Assembly (NCBI RefSeq): GCF_041521385.1
Contig: NZ_CP168006.1
Coordinates: forward strand, 2,355,931 to 2,419,930
Direction of reading: 5' to 3'
Length of the DNA stretch: 64,000 nucleotides
From: Alcaligenes faecalis
GTDB lineage: Bacteria > Pseudomonadota > Gammaproteobacteria > Burkholderiales > Burkholderiaceae_B
Each line of letters begins with the position of its first letter. The first letter of the stretch is position 1. Positions 17,223-26,571 of this stretch are shown in pieces. The notes beneath the pieces were generated by a model, which ran no database searches, was not told where the DNA came from, and saw only the letters and a list, made by a program, of their open reading frames with translations. Both the position numbers and the translations under genes were made by a program.

Positions 17223-18467
17223 ATGCGTAAAGTTGCTATTGTGGGCGCTGGCCAAGCTGGCATGCCCGTTGCATTTGGCCTTTTGGCCCAGGGCTACGAC
17301 GTAGCCGTTTTCACCAACCGTGGTCCTGACGATATTCGTGGTGGCCGTGTGATGTCCAGTCAGTGCATGTTTGCCGAGGCGCTGGACGTCGAGCGCCGCC
17401 TGGGTCTGAACTTCTGGGACGACGAATGCCCTCCCGTACAAGGTATCGGTTTTGCCTTGCCCAACCCCGATCAGCCTGACACCAAGGCCGTGGACTGGAG
17501 TGCTCGCCTGGATCGTGAAGCCCAAGCCACCGACCAGCGCCTGAAAATGCCGTACTGGCTGGAGCTGTTTGAGCAGCGTGGCGGCAAGCTGATCATGGAA
17601 GATGTGGGCGTGGCCGAGCTGGAGCGTATCACCCAGGAATACGATCTGACCATGCTGGCGGCCGGTAAAGGCGAGGTGGTCAAACTGTTCGAGCGTGATG
17701 ATCAGCGTTCCATGTACGACAAACCCCAGCGCGCTCTGGCCCTGACCTATGTACACGGTCTGGAGCCTACGCCTGAATACTCGCGCGTGTCCTTCAACTT
17801 CATCCCCGGTGTGGGCGAATACTTTGTGTTCCCGTCGCTGACCCTGTCCGGTCCTTGCGACATCATGGTGTTTGAAGGCGTGCCCGGTGGCCCGTTGGAT
17901 CGCTTCCGCGATGCCAAGACTCCCGAGGCTCACCTGGAGCAAAGCGTGTCTTTCCTGCGCGAATTCTTGCCTTGGGAAGCCGACCGTGCCCGCAATGTGG
18001 AACTGACCGACGCCCAGGGTTACCTGTCTGGCGCCTTCCCTCCCACGGTACGCAAGCCTGTGTTGACCTTGCCTTCGGGCCGCATGGTGCTGGGTCTGGG
18101 CGATGCCGTGGTCGTGAACGACCCCATTACCGGCCAAGGTTCCAACAACGCCGCCAAAGCCGCCCAGGTGTATCTGGACAGCATTTTGCAACGTGGCGAA
18201 GGCGCGTTTGACCGTAACTGGATGCAGGAAACGTTCGAGCGTTACTGGGATTACGCCAATCTGGTGGTGCGCTGGACCAACTCCATGTTGAAGCCACCAA
18301 CCGAGTCCTCGTTTGCCTTGTTGACCTCGGCCCCGCAGTCGCCTGCCCTGGCTCATTTCCTGGCCAACAGCTTTAACCACCCGCCGGTTCTGTTCCCGGC
18401 CTGGGAAGATCTGAATGCCGCCCAGGCATTGATCGAGAAGACTCGCGGCCAATCTGTGGCTGCCTGA
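17223..18467 (+). CDS. StyA-like FAD-dependent monooxygenase (styrene/indole oxygenase family)
   Basis: Two-component flavoprotein oxygenase that uses reduced FAD from a partner reductase to epoxidise or hydroxylate an aromatic substrate. Length 414, as for StyA and indole oxygenases. The dinucleotide fold is at the very N-terminus (VAIVGAGQAGMPVAFGLL), followed by the family-typical NRGPDDIRGGRVMSSQCMF region that replaces the usual NADPH-contacting residues, and a C-terminal GLGDAVVVNDPITGQGSNNA flavin motif. The flavin reductase gene follows 25 bases downstream. Gene content resembles indole-oxidation clusters described in other proteobacteria (called iif or ind), but substrate choice between indole and styrene cannot be read from the sequence. 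Confidence 0.88.
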   Translation: MRKVAIVGAGQAGMPVAFGLLAQGYDVAVFTNRGPDDIRGGRVMSSQCMFAEALDVERRLGLNFWDDECPPVQGIGFALPNPDQPDTKAVDWSARLDREAQATDQRLKMPYWLELFEQRGGKLIMEDVGVAELERITQEYDLTMLAAGKGEVVKLFERDDQRSMYDKPQRALALTYVHGLEPTPEYSRVSFNFIPGVGEYFVFPSLTLSGPCDIMVFEGVPGGPLDRFRDAKTPEAHLEQSVSFLREFLPWEADRARNVELTDAQGYLSGAFPPTVRKPVLTLPSGRMVLGLGDAVVVNDPITGQGSNNAAKAAQVYLDSILQRGEGAFDRNWMQETFERYWDYANLVVRWTNSMLKPPTESSFALLTSAPQSPALAHFLANSFNHPPVLFPAWEDLNAAQALIEKTRGQSVAA

Positions 18468-18492
18468 TAGATAGTATTCAAGGAGACGTATC

Positions 18493-19104
18493 ATGACCCC
18501 CACCGCAACGCTGCAAGACTCCCCGTCCCAAGCCGCTGACCAGCGGCAGGCCGTGTCTGCCCAAGCGTTGGCAGCCGCTGACGCCAAACCCACACCGTCC
18601 AATCTGAATGTGGTCGATAGCCGTGCGTTTCGCCAGGCACTGGGCCATTTTCCAACGGGCGTGGCCATTGTCACCACTCGTTGCCCCGATGGCCGGGCGG
18701 TGGGTCTGACCATCAACTCCTTTACCTCCCTGTCGCTGGAGCCGCCTCTGGTGATGTGGAGCTTGGTGAATCACTCGCCCAGTCTGGAGATTTTTGAAAA
18801 TTGCAGCCACTTTGCCATCAATGTGATCAGCCAGGAGCAAGTGCCCGTGGCCCTGGGTTTTGCCAATTCCCAGGTCAAGGACAAGTTCTCGCTGGTCTCG
18901 CATGTGGATGGGGAAGAAGGCGTGCCGCTGCTGGACGATTGTGTGGCAACCTTTGTGTGCGAGAACTATCGTCAGCACGAAGGCGGTGATCACACTTTGT
19001 TTATTGGCCGTGTGGTGCGCCACACCACGCTGACCGAACACGAGCCTGCGGTGTTTCACCGTGGTCGTTTCGCCAACCTGACCACGCCTAGCGGAGACCG
19101 TTGA
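18493..19104 (+). CDS. Flavin reductase, oxygenase component
   Basis: NAD(P)H:flavin oxidoreductase of the HpaC/StyB fold that supplies reduced flavin to the upstream oxygenase. Residues 1-45 are an Ala/Gln-rich extension of low complexity; the conserved domain begins at FRQALGHFPTGVAIVTT and continues with GLTINSFTSLSLEPPLVMWSL and FAINVISQEQ, ending near HTLFIGRVVRH. Length 203 against about 170 for most relatives because of the extension. An in-frame start at the conserved domain is not obvious; AAGGAG at the ATG 18493 supports the long form. The next gene starts one base after its stop, so the two are translationally linked. Confidence 0.9.
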   Translation: MTPTATLQDSPSQAADQRQAVSAQALAAADAKPTPSNLNVVDSRAFRQALGHFPTGVAIVTTRCPDGRAVGLTINSFTSLSLEPPLVMWSLVNHSPSLEIFENCSHFAINVISQEQVPVALGFANSQVKDKFSLVSHVDGEEGVPLLDDCVATFVCENYRQHEGGDHTLFIGRVVRHTTLTEHEPAVFHRGRFANLTTPSGDR

Positions 19105-19105
19105 A

Positions 19106-20698
19106 ATGAGTGATGCGCACAGCACGGATGTCGTCATTGTTGGCAGTGGGATGAACTCCCTGACCTGCGCTGCCTTGTTGGCCCAACGGGGTTTGTCAGT
19201 GACCGTGCTGGAGCGCAATGCGCTTGCCGGGGGCTGTATCCGTACCGAGGAGCTGTTCCCCGGTTTTACCCATGATGTTTTGTCTAGTTGGTATCCCCTG
19301 TTCATGGGGGGGGCGTCTTATGCCGCCCTGGCCGAACCCTTGGCCAAGGCCGGTTTGGAATTTGTCAAAGGCGAGTACAGCACCGGTCTGGCCATCCCCG
19401 GTGGCCCAGCCCTGGCCTTGCGTCAGGACATGGACGACACAGTGCGTCGTTTCAATGATTTGATGCCCGGCGAAGGCGATGCCTTGGGTGCCATGGCGGC
19501 ACGCATGTTTGGCCCGGATGCTGGTCTGGTGTTTGGCTTGCTGGGTGGTGAGCCTTACCGCTGGCCCATGGCCAAACTGGCGTTTGGCGCCTGGCGGGAA
19601 CGGGGTCTGGACGGTTTGATGTCCTTTGGCTCGCAAGCCCTGGAAAGTTTCCGGCGCTGGGCCATGCGCGATCTGCGCAGTGATCTGGCTCGCGCCATGA
19701 TTGCTCCCTGGGTGTTGCATAGCGGCTTGGGCCCGGACGAGGCCAGCTCGGCCTTGATCGGCAAACTGACCTTCAGCGCCGTAGTCAGTGGCGGTATGCC
19801 GGTGGTTAAAGGGGGCAGTTACCAGATTGTGAAAGCGTTTACCCGCATTATTGAAGACGCGGGTGGCGCAGTACTGACTCATTCTCACGTGGATCGCGTA
19901 TTGGTGGAGGGTAATAAAGCCACCGGCGTGTGTGTGGGTACGAAACGCTATCTGGCCCGCCGAGCCGTGGTGTGCAATGTGACGCCCGGCCAACTCTACG
20001 GCGATTTGTTGCCGGAAGTAGAGCCTGAGTTGTTGAAGTCCGCCCAGGATTATCACTATGGTCGCGGCGGCATGCAGATTCACTTTGCCCTGAATTCCCC
20101 GCCCGACTGGGTGGACCCGGAACTGCGCCATGTCCCTATGGTGCATGTGACGGAAAGCATGGAGCAGGTATGTTCCTCGGTGGTGACGGCCAGCAATGGC
20201 TATCTACCTGCCAAACCGACCTTGGCCGTGGGCCAGCCGGTGGCGGTGGATGTGACTCGCGCCCCGGAAGGTCACTGGATTCTATGGGTACAAATGCAGG
20301 AGCTGCCGCGTCACATCAAAGGCGATGAGGCGGGCGAGATTCCTGTGCCGGCCGATGGGCGCTGGAATGAAGCTGTGCGCGAGGCCATGGCCGACCGTGT
20401 ACAGGCCCGTCTGGAAACCGTCATGCCTGGCTTGGCCGCCAAGATCATCGGGCGTCGCAGTGTCAGCCCGGCGGATTTGGAGGCTTTGAATATGAACCTG
20501 GTGGGGGGCGACCCGTATAGCGGCGTGTGCTCGCCCGATCAGTTCTTTTTCATGCGCCCTTTTGCAGGACACAAGAAGGCGCGCAGTGGCACGACGCCCT
20601 GGCGTAATCTGCATCAAATTGGTGCGGCTGTGCATCCGGGCCCTGGCCTGGGTGGTCAATCCGGCTATCTGGCCGCCCAGCGTATCTTGAAGGGGTGA
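19106..20698 (+). CDS. Phytoene-dehydrogenase-like NAD(P)/FAD oxidoreductase
   Basis: Large flavoprotein (530 residues) of the CrtI/PYROXD2-like amine-oxidase superfamily. N-terminal FAD loop VVIVGSGMNSLTCAALLAQRG with LERNALAGGCIRTEE, and C-terminal flavin motif GAAVHPGPGLGGQSGYLAAQ are clear. No carotenoid genes are near, so despite the family name it probably oxidises an aromatic or N-heterocyclic intermediate formed by the StyA-like oxygenase. Its exact reaction is unknown. It is the last gene of the operon; the regulator gene on the other strand ends 27 bases away. Confidence 0.82.
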   Translation: MSDAHSTDVVIVGSGMNSLTCAALLAQRGLSVTVLERNALAGGCIRTEELFPGFTHDVLSSWYPLFMGGASYAALAEPLAKAGLEFVKGEYSTGLAIPGGPALALRQDMDDTVRRFNDLMPGEGDALGAMAARMFGPDAGLVFGLLGGEPYRWPMAKLAFGAWRERGLDGLMSFGSQALESFRRWAMRDLRSDLARAMIAPWVLHSGLGPDEASSALIGKLTFSAVVSGGMPVVKGGSYQIVKAFTRIIEDAGGAVLTHSHVDRVLVEGNKATGVCVGTKRYLARRAVVCNVTPGQLYGDLLPEVEPELLKSAQDYHYGRGGMQIHFALNSPPDWVDPELRHVPMVHVTESMEQVCSSVVTASNGYLPAKPTLAVGQPVAVDVTRAPEGHWILWVQMQELPRHIKGDEAGEIPVPADGRWNEAVREAMADRVQARLETVMPGLAAKIIGRRSVSPADLEALNMNLVGGDPYSGVCSPDQFFFMRPFAGHKKARSGTTPWRNLHQIGAAVHPGPGLGGQSGYLAAQRILKG

Positions 20699-20725
20699 GA
20701 GGACGGGTGAGGCGGTCTGGGCTGT

Positions 20726-21703
20726 TTAGTGCTGACCGCCGCGCACTCGTTGCAGGGTCTCGCCAGGCGTTTCGCCAAAGCGGCTGCGATATTCGGCGCT
20801 GAAACGGCCCTGGTGTGCAAAGCCCCAGCGCATGGCCAGATCGGCCAGCGTCAGATGAGGCTCGTTGGAATGGATCAGTTCGTGGCGCAGACGATCCAGG
20901 CGCACCTGGCGCAGGTACTGCATGGGGCTGACGCCATAGTGCTCCTTGAAGGCTTGCTGCAAGGTGCGCGAGCTGACGCCTGCAATGGTGCTGAGCTCGT
21001 CCACTGTGACCGGCAAATGGGCCTGCTCATGCAAATGGGTGGCGACTTTCTTCAAATGGCGCGGCAAGATACGGGTGGGGTTCAGGGCCTGAATCTGAGC
21101 CGGTGGATGTAGATCCAGCAGGGTTGTCACCGCCAATTGTTCCAGTTGATTGATAATCAGCGGGGAGCGTCGGATGTACTCGTAGTTGCGGGCACAGTCC
21201 AGCACGTAGCGCAGCATGATTTGCCAGGAAGGTTGGGTGTGCGCCTGCAGTCGTACCGGAAACAGCAGACCTTGCGGGCCGACATCCAGACCCAGACCTC
21301 GGGCAGCCTGTTCCACCAGATTGCGGTCTATCTTGAGCATTAATTGTTCATTATTGGCGTGCCAGACCATATCCACGTCCTCGTTGGGATTGAGGATGGT
21401 GGCGGCGTAGGGACTGGAGTCCACGGTTTGGCCACCGCAGCGGATGGTGGCGGTGCCGTACTGGGGCATCTGGACCAGGTAGAAGCCGGCCAGATGATCA
21501 GGTTGGATATGTACGTCAGCGCCATAGCCCAGGCGGCTCAAGGCGACCTGACCAAACTGGGCGTGGCGCAGCCGGGTTTGCAGGGTCTGATCGGCACGTA
21601 GCTGCTTGAGCTGGTGCGACTTGAACATGTCGCTGACAGATTTGCGCACGTGTTCCAGGTCAGCAGACGCTACACGTGCCCAGTGATCGGGCTTATTTTC
21701 CAT
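20726..21703 (-). CDS. AraC-family transcriptional regulator of the StyA-like operon
   Basis: Activator of 325 residues with an N-terminal AraC_binding_2-type ligand domain (RLGYGADVHIQPDHLAGFYLVQMP) and a C-terminal pair of helix-turn-helix motifs (LPVTVDELSTIAGVSSRTLQQAFKEHYGVSPMQYLRQVRL, then LTLADLAMRWGFAHQGRFSAEYRSRFGE). Such regulators usually activate adjacent aromatic catabolic operons on binding the substrate. It converges on the operon and is divergent from the flavin-reductase-like gene at 21865, so it may control both. It is clearly paralogous to the AraC protein at 40176-41183. Confidence 0.92.
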   Translation of the reverse strand: MENKPDHWARVASADLEHVRKSVSDMFKSHQLKQLRADQTLQTRLRHAQFGQVALSRLGYGADVHIQPDHLAGFYLVQMPQYGTATIRCGGQTVDSSPYAATILNPNEDVDMVWHANNEQLMLKIDRNLVEQAARGLGLDVGPQGLLFPVRLQAHTQPSWQIMLRYVLDCARNYEYIRRSPLIINQLEQLAVTTLLDLHPPAQIQALNPTRILPRHLKKVATHLHEQAHLPVTVDELSTIAGVSSRTLQQAFKEHYGVSPMQYLRQVRLDRLRHELIHSNEPHLTLADLAMRWGFAHQGRFSAEYRSRFGETPGETLQRVRGGQH

Positions 21704-21864
21704 GTTTCATGTGCCTAGATGGTTCTGAAAGGCAGGAAGGAGACGTAAAACCTTGAGTTTCAACGGTTTGCAGCGGCTTTATTTTAGTTGTAAAGTATAT
21801 CAGTGGGCCACCGGGATTTCCCGCAGTCCCGTTTAGTTTGTTGTGTTTATTAACAGAGAGAACC

Positions 21865-22482
21865 GTGCAGAAAGACTTTCACTTCTATGAACCCACACAA
21901 GGCCATGGACTGCGCCACGACCCGATCAGCTCTATTGTGGGCCCTCGTGTAATTGGCTGGATCGGTACCAAAAGCAAAGAAGGTGTGCTGAACCTGGCCC
22001 CATACAGCTTCTGCAACGTGTTCAACTACCGCCCGCCTGTCATCGCATTTTCCAGCGTGGGCTACAAGGACAGTATTCGCAACGCCATTGAAACCGGCGT
22101 CTTTACCTGGAACCTGGCAAGCCGTGATCTGGCCGAGCCCATGAACATGACCAGTCTGGAACAAGACGTGCGCGAATTTGAAGTCGCGGGCCTGACGCCT
22201 GTGGATTCCCGCCTGATTGATGCCCCCCGTGTGGGCGAGAGCCATGCCTCGTTGGAGTGCAAGGTGACAACGCACTTTCAACTGAAAGACTCGGAAGGCA
22301 AGGATCTGAATACCTGGATGGTGCTGGGTGAAGTCGTTGGCGTGCATGTGTCGCCCAACAGCATTGTGGACGGTATTTACCGTACCGCGATCCCTCGTCC
22401 TATTTTGCGTGGCGGTGGCCCTGGCGATTACTTCGAGATTTCGGACCTGGGCTTGTTTGATATGCCCCGTCCCAAGTCCTGA
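21865..22482 (+). CDS. Flavin-reductase-like FMN-binding protein
   Basis: Split-barrel flavoprotein of 205 residues of the flavin reductase/flavoredoxin type (DPISSIVGPRVIGWIGTKSKEGVLNLAPYSFCNVFNYRPPVIAF). The start chosen is GTG at 21865 after AGAGAG; a TTG start nine codons earlier is possible but lacks a ribosome binding site. It is divergent from the AraC gene and may belong to the same regulon. It is a different branch from the reductase at 18493. Its partner enzyme is not evident. Confidence 0.85.
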   Translation: MQKDFHFYEPTQGHGLRHDPISSIVGPRVIGWIGTKSKEGVLNLAPYSFCNVFNYRPPVIAFSSVGYKDSIRNAIETGVFTWNLASRDLAEPMNMTSLEQDVREFEVAGLTPVDSRLIDAPRVGESHASLECKVTTHFQLKDSEGKDLNTWMVLGEVVGVHVSPNSIVDGIYRTAIPRPILRGGGPGDYFEISDLGLFDMPRPKS

Positions 22483-22822
22483 TAGCAGGGCTGTAGCCAG
22501 GAGCCGCTGATGGGCGGCTTCATTGAGATGGCTACAAATGCATAACGGCGCCGAAAGGCGCCGTTTGCTTTATGTTTGCTCAGAGTGTGGCCGCAGTTTT
22601 TGGGCTGTTTTGCTTGTTGATATGCATTCGGCTGTCCGGCTGTCTGGCGATCCGACGGCCCGGCGATCCGGCTTTTAGATGTTTTCGTCATGTCGCCGTC
22701 GGGTAGGCTCAGCGAACTTGCCGTTTCGCGATTGCTCGGTGACGGGTCAATCCGACCAACCCAATGGGCAGATAATCAGCCACAGATCCGTCAAGCTCCT
22801 CTGCGCCCCGTAGGCGGCTCTT
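22483..22822. other. Intergenic region with a terminator and short GC-rich repeats
   Basis: About 340 bases. Beyond the terminator at 22544 it holds short degenerate repeats (GGCTGTCC, GGCTGTCT, GGCGATCC twice, about 22630-22675). No coding sequence was supported; an open frame at 22690-23025 is the shadow of the ABC ATPase gene. Confidence 0.5.
22544..22571 (+). terminator. Intrinsic terminator after the flavin-reductase-like gene
   Basis: Perfect 9-bp stem AACGGCGCC/GGCGCCGTT with a GAAA tetraloop, followed by TGCTTT. The U-tract is weak but the stem is strong. Confidence 0.8.
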
Positions 22823-23602
22823 TTAGCCCTTTGACGAACCGCCCGCTGCCAGGAATTGCGCCAGACGGGGGCTGCGTGGCGACACCAGCACTTCTTCTGG
22901 CGGGCCTTCTTCTTCGATCAGGCCTTCGTGCAGGTACACCACTTTGCTGGATACGTTCCGTGCAAAGCTCATTTCGTGGGTCACCACTACCATCGTGCGC
23001 CCTTCTTCGGCTAGATTCTGCATAACGCGCAGAACTTCGCCCACACGCTCGGGGTCCAGTGCCGAAGTCGGTTCGTCAAACAGCATGACTTCGGGTTCCA
23101 GTGCCAGCGCACGGGCAATGGCCACACGCTGCTGCTGGCCGCCGGACAGGAAGGCCGGATATTGCTTGGCCAGATCGCGCGACAGGCCCACCTTGTCCAG
23201 ATACAGTTCCGCCTTGGCAATGGCCTGAGCCTTGTCCATGCCCTGCACATGAATGGGCGTGGCGGTAATGTTCTCCAGCACTGTCATATGGGACCACAGG
23301 TTGAAGTGTTGGAACACCATGGCCAGGCTGGTACGCAGGCGCTTGAGCTGTTGTTTATCTACCGCAACCAGTTCGTCCGTTTTGGGGTCCAGACGGGTTT
23401 TCAGTTCCTCGCCCTTGATCACGATACGGCCCGAATTAGGCGTTTCCAGAAAGTTGATGCAACGCAGAAACGTACTTTTACCCGAACCACTGGAACCGAT
23501 CAGGCTGATGACATCGCCCGGCTCCGCGCTGAGAGAGACTCCCTTGAGGACCTCCAGGGAGCCATAGCGTTTGTGAATATTCTCGATGAGCAGGTTGGGC
23601 AT
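22823..23602 (-). CDS. ATP-binding protein of a polar amino acid ABC transporter (HisP/GlnQ type)
   Basis: Cytoplasmic ATPase that powers uptake of basic or polar amino acids. Start at ATG 23602 gives 259 residues beginning [14 protein letters not shown]. Walker [11 protein letters not shown]-loop [16 protein letters not shown], signature [15 protein letters not shown], Walker [14 protein letters not shown] and the switch histidine in VVTHEMSFA are all intact. The insertion [19 protein letters not shown] resembles that of HisP. No permease or binding-protein gene is adjacent, so its partners must be encoded elsewhere. Confidence 0.92.
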   Translation of the reverse strand: MPNLLIENIHKRYGSLEVLKGVSLSAEPGDVISLIGSSGSGKSTFLRCINFLETPNSGRIVIKGEELKTRLDPKTDELVAVDKQQLKRLRTSLAMVFQHFNLWSHMTVLENITATPIHVQGMDKAQAIAKAELYLDKVGLSRDLAKQYPAFLSGGQQQRVAIARALALEPEVMLFDEPTSALDPERVGEVLRVMQNLAEEGRTMVVVTHEMSFARNVSSKVVYLHEGLIEEEGPPEEVLVSPRSPRLAQFLAAGGSSKG

Positions 23603-23864
23603 GGAAAGCGGTATCGTATTGAAAATAAAAAAGACCGGCGCGACGCGGCAGAGGGGATTACAGCACAGACTGGCCGCCAGGCAAATCATTCACGTTGTGG
23701 TTTTCCCGTACAAATCTGTGGGTCTAAACGGATTTGCGCGCATTTCTGGGTTTATGATGCAGTCTTTCCCGCAGCCCTGATCGGGCTAAGGGCGCAGCGT
23801 AAGCCGCGTTTTAGCCAAGCTTAGGTGTCCGTTTTTAGGGGACCTGTTTCTAGAGAGTGTTGTC

Positions 23865-24425
23865 ATGAAAAAAGTGGTCCGTGCCAAGCTGCATGGTATC
23901 AAGGTGACCGGTGCCGACTTGAACTATCACGGGTCGATCACCCTGGATCCGGAAATCTGCGAACAAGCGGGCATTTTACCCATGGAGTTTGTGGAAATCT
24001 GGAATAAGGACAGTGGTGCCCGTATTTCTACCTACGTAATCTTCGGTGAGCCCGGTTCGCGTTGCGTGGTTCTGAACGGCGCGGCGGCCCGTACCTGTCA
24101 GAAAGGCGATACCGTCATCATCTGCGCAACCGAATACGTGATGAACTCCGAAGACCTGTATTCCCTGCGCCCTACCGTGCTGACCTTCACGCCGGAAAAC
24201 GAAGTGGATGAAGTCATGCACTACGAAGTGGCCAAGACCGCCCAGCGCGATTACGACTTCCGCGTGGTGCGCGACGACCGCCCTCGCGGTGCCGAGCGCC
24301 CACTGGCCCGTGTCGACGTGGACGCCCTGTCCGCTGACCTGCGCTCCCGTGGCCTGGACGATCGCGCCATTGCTGACATTTTGTCCTGCCATCTGGCCGA
24401 TTTCGCGCCTGCGAACCAGAATTGA
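23865..24425 (+). CDS. panD: Aspartate 1-decarboxylase with C-terminal extension
   Basis: Pyruvoyl enzyme that makes beta-alanine from aspartate for pantothenate and CoA synthesis. The self-cleavage site is the Gly23-Ser24 pair in YHGSITLDP, where the serine becomes the pyruvoyl group; [25 protein letters not shown] and [12 protein letters not shown] are further family segments. The catalytic core ends near residue 125, but the protein has 186 residues. The extra 60 residues are charged and end in a helix-like segment ([20 protein letters not shown]) not part of the usual 126-residue enzyme. Confidence in the core call is high; the tail has no assigned role. Confidence 0.9.
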   Translation: MKKVVRAKLHGIKVTGADLNYHGSITLDPEICEQAGILPMEFVEIWNKDSGARISTYVIFGEPGSRCVVLNGAAARTCQKGDTVIICATEYVMNSEDLYSLRPTVLTFTPENEVDEVMHYEVAKTAQRDYDFRVVRDDRPRGAERPLARVDVDALSADLRSRGLDDRAIADILSCHLADFAPANQN

Positions 24426-24540
24426 TGTTCTTGTGGCGGGCCGCAATGGCCCGGCTGCTAACGAGAACATCATGACCCTGGGTATTTTCCAGCCTGGTTT
24501 TCCGACAAGGAAAGGTGTGTTGCTAAAGAATAATCAGCGG

Positions 24541-24592
24541 TAAAAAAACGCTGCAGCCACTGCCAAAGGCAGTAGCTGCAGCGTTTTTTACA
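24541..24592. terminator. Bidirectional terminator between panD and dppF
   Basis: Long stem AAAAAACGCTGCAG/CTGCAGCGTTTTTT with an inner CACTGCC/GGCAGTA pairing. T-tracts on both strands suit the converging genes. Confidence 0.92.
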
Positions 24593-25597
24593 TCAGGCCT
24601 GATCGCGCCCTTCTTCTACTGCATGACAAGCCACTTCTTGCGGCCCGGTTTGCAGCAAAGCCGGGGCTTCGCGGCGGCAGCGATCATTGGCTAGTGGGCA
24701 GCGTGGGTGGAAGGTACAGCCTGATGGCGGGTTCAGCGGATTAGGGACTTCACCCGCTACCGGAATGCGGCTTTTGCCCGCCCCGCTCATGTCAGGAATA
24801 GCTCCCAGTAGCATCCGGGTGTAGGGATGGCGAGGCTGTGCGAACAAATCGTCGCGTGGCGCAATTTCCACAATCCGGCCCAAATACATGACGCCAACCC
24901 GATCGGCCACGTGGTGCACCACGGCCAGATTGTGCGAGATGAACAGATAGGTCAGCCCCAGTTCGCGCTGTAAATCCTTCATCAGGTTCAGTACCTGTGC
25001 CTGCACTGACACGTCCAGCGCCGAGGTGGGCTCGTCACAGACGATGAATTCGGGTTGCAGAGCCAGCGCACGGGCAATGGAGATACGCTGGCGCTGGCCA
25101 CCGGAGAACTGGTGCGGATAACGCTGGGAGTCGCTGGGGTTCAGGCCCACTTGCGTCAGCAGTTCGGCCACTTTGGCGTCTTGCTGGGCGCGGCTCATGT
25201 CGGTGTGCGTAACCAGTGGCTCGGCAATGATGCGGCCCACGCGCCAGCGCGGATTCAGGCTGGCATACGGGTCCTGAAAAATCATCTGACGGCGCTTGCG
25301 CATGGCCTTCTGGCTAGCTTTGTCCATGGATTTCAGGGACTGGCCGTCAAACAGAATCTCGCCGCGTGTCAGCGAATACAGGCCCGTCAGCAAACGGGCC
25401 ACGGTGGATTTTCCACAGCCGGACTCACCCACCAGCGCCAGGGTTTCACCCTTGTTCAGGGTGAAGCTGACGCCATCGACCGCGCGCAGGTTTACTTTGG
25501 GTTTGCGGTAGACCAGACGTTCCAGCAAGGGCGGGGACACATCGAACCAGCAGGCAGCGTCCTTGACGTGGACCAGGGCTTGTTTAGGGGCGTTCAT
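24593..25597 (-). CDS. dppF: Dipeptide/oligopeptide ABC transporter ATP-binding protein (second ATPase)
   Basis: One of two ATPases energising peptide import. ATG at 25597 overlaps the stop of the preceding ATPase gene, giving 334 residues. Walker [15 protein letters not shown], signature [15 protein letters not shown], Walker [15 protein letters not shown] and the C-terminal oligo_HPY region with four cysteines ([20 protein letters not shown]) show the OppF/DppF type. Last gene of a five-gene operon on the minus strand. Confidence 0.93.
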   Translation of the reverse strand: MNAPKQALVHVKDAACWFDVSPPLLERLVYRKPKVNLRAVDGVSFTLNKGETLALVGESGCGKSTVARLLTGLYSLTRGEILFDGQSLKSMDKASQKAMRKRRQMIFQDPYASLNPRWRVGRIIAEPLVTHTDMSRAQQDAKVAELLTQVGLNPSDSQRYPHQFSGGQRQRISIARALALQPEFIVCDEPTSALDVSVQAQVLNLMKDLQRELGLTYLFISHNLAVVHHVADRVGVMYLGRIVEIAPRDDLFAQPRHPYTRMLLGAIPDMSGAGKSRIPVAGEVPNPLNPPSGCTFHPRCPLANDRCRREAPALLQTGPQEVACHAVEEGRDQA

Positions 25598-26568
25598 GCG
25601 GACTCCTGTGCATGCAGCCAACAGGCCGCCTGTGTTTGTGGGGGAACAGGCATCAGCTCGGGGCGTTCGACCAGGCAGCGATCAAACCGGCGATCACAAC
25701 GCGGATTGAAGGCACAGCCGGGTGGGATGGCGTTCAGGCGCGGCATGCTGCCGGGGATTTGCTCCAGGCGCTCCAGCCCGGCGTGCAAATTGGGGATGGA
25801 ACGCATCAAGCCACGGGTATAGGGGTGGCTGGGTTTTTGGATCACGTCCTGTACCGGGCCGATCTCGATAATGCGACCGGCGTACATCACGGCCACGCGG
25901 TCGGCGGTCTCGGCAATCACCCCCATATCGTGGGTAATCAGCATGACCGAGGTGCCTTGTGAGCGACAGAGCTTTTTCAGCAGGTCGATAATCTGCGCCT
26001 GAATGGACACGTCCAGTGCAGTGGTAGGTTCGTCCGCCACGATCAGCTTGGGCTCGGCCGCCAGTGCCAGCGCAATCACCACCCGTTGACGCATACCGCC
26101 AGAGAACTGATGCGGATAGTGGTCGATACGCTCGCGTGCTGCAGGAATGCCAGTGGCTTCCAGCAATTCGATGGCGCGTTCCTGTGCCTGTTTCCAGGAC
26201 AGGGGCAGGTGCGTGACGATGGTTTCGGCCAACTGATGGCCCACGGTATAAAGCGGGTTCAGTGAAGTCAGCGGGTCCTGGAAGATTGCGCCAATCTTGC
26301 GGCCACGAATCGTGCGCATCTGGTCCTGGTTCAGGTTGTCGATGCGCTCGTCTTCCAGCAGGATCTGGCCGCCGCTGATGCGACCGGGGGCATCGAGCAA
26401 ACCAATAATGGAGGAACCCGTCAGGGATTTACCGGCGCCCGATTCGCCCACCACACCCAGCACTTCACCGGGGGCGATGGAAAAGGACACATGATCCAGG
26501 GCTTGGAGCACCCCACGCCGGGTCGGAAATTCGACACACAGGTCTTGGACAGTTAAGAGTGCAGTCAT
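25594..26568 (-). CDS. dppD: Dipeptide/oligopeptide ABC transporter ATP-binding protein (first ATPase)
   Basis: Partner ATPase of 324 residues. Walker A VVGESGAGKSLTG, signature FSGGMRQRVVIALALAA, Walker B LIVADEPTTALDVS, and the C-terminal cysteine cluster (GCAFNPRCDRRFDRC) that holds an iron-sulfur cluster in some DppD proteins. It starts four bases after the permease stop and its end overlaps the start of dppF (ATGA). Confidence 0.93.
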   Translation of the reverse strand: MTALLTVQDLCVEFPTRRGVLQALDHVSFSIAPGEVLGVVGESGAGKSLTGSSIIGLLDAPGRISGGQILLEDERIDNLNQDQMRTIRGRKIGAIFQDPLTSLNPLYTVGHQLAETIVTHLPLSWKQAQERAIELLEATGIPAARERIDHYPHQFSGGMRQRVVIALALAAEPKLIVADEPTTALDVSIQAQIIDLLKKLCRSQGTSVMLITHDMGVIAETADRVAVMYAGRIIEIGPVQDVIQKPSHPYTRGLMRSIPNLHAGLERLEQIPGSMPRLNAIPPGCAFNPRCDRRFDRCLVERPELMPVPPQTQAACWLHAQESA

Positions 26569-26571
26569 GGC

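Noticed and set aside
16794..18716. 640-aa minus-strand open frame across the StyA-like operon
   Set aside because: It runs antisense through three well-supported genes and their boundaries, is rich in His/Gln/Arg as antisense frames in this base composition are, and shows no family motif.
22690..23025. 111-aa plus-strand frame before the ABC ATPase
   Set aside because: Most of it is antisense to the 3' end of the ATPase gene; the rest is low-complexity intergenic sequence.
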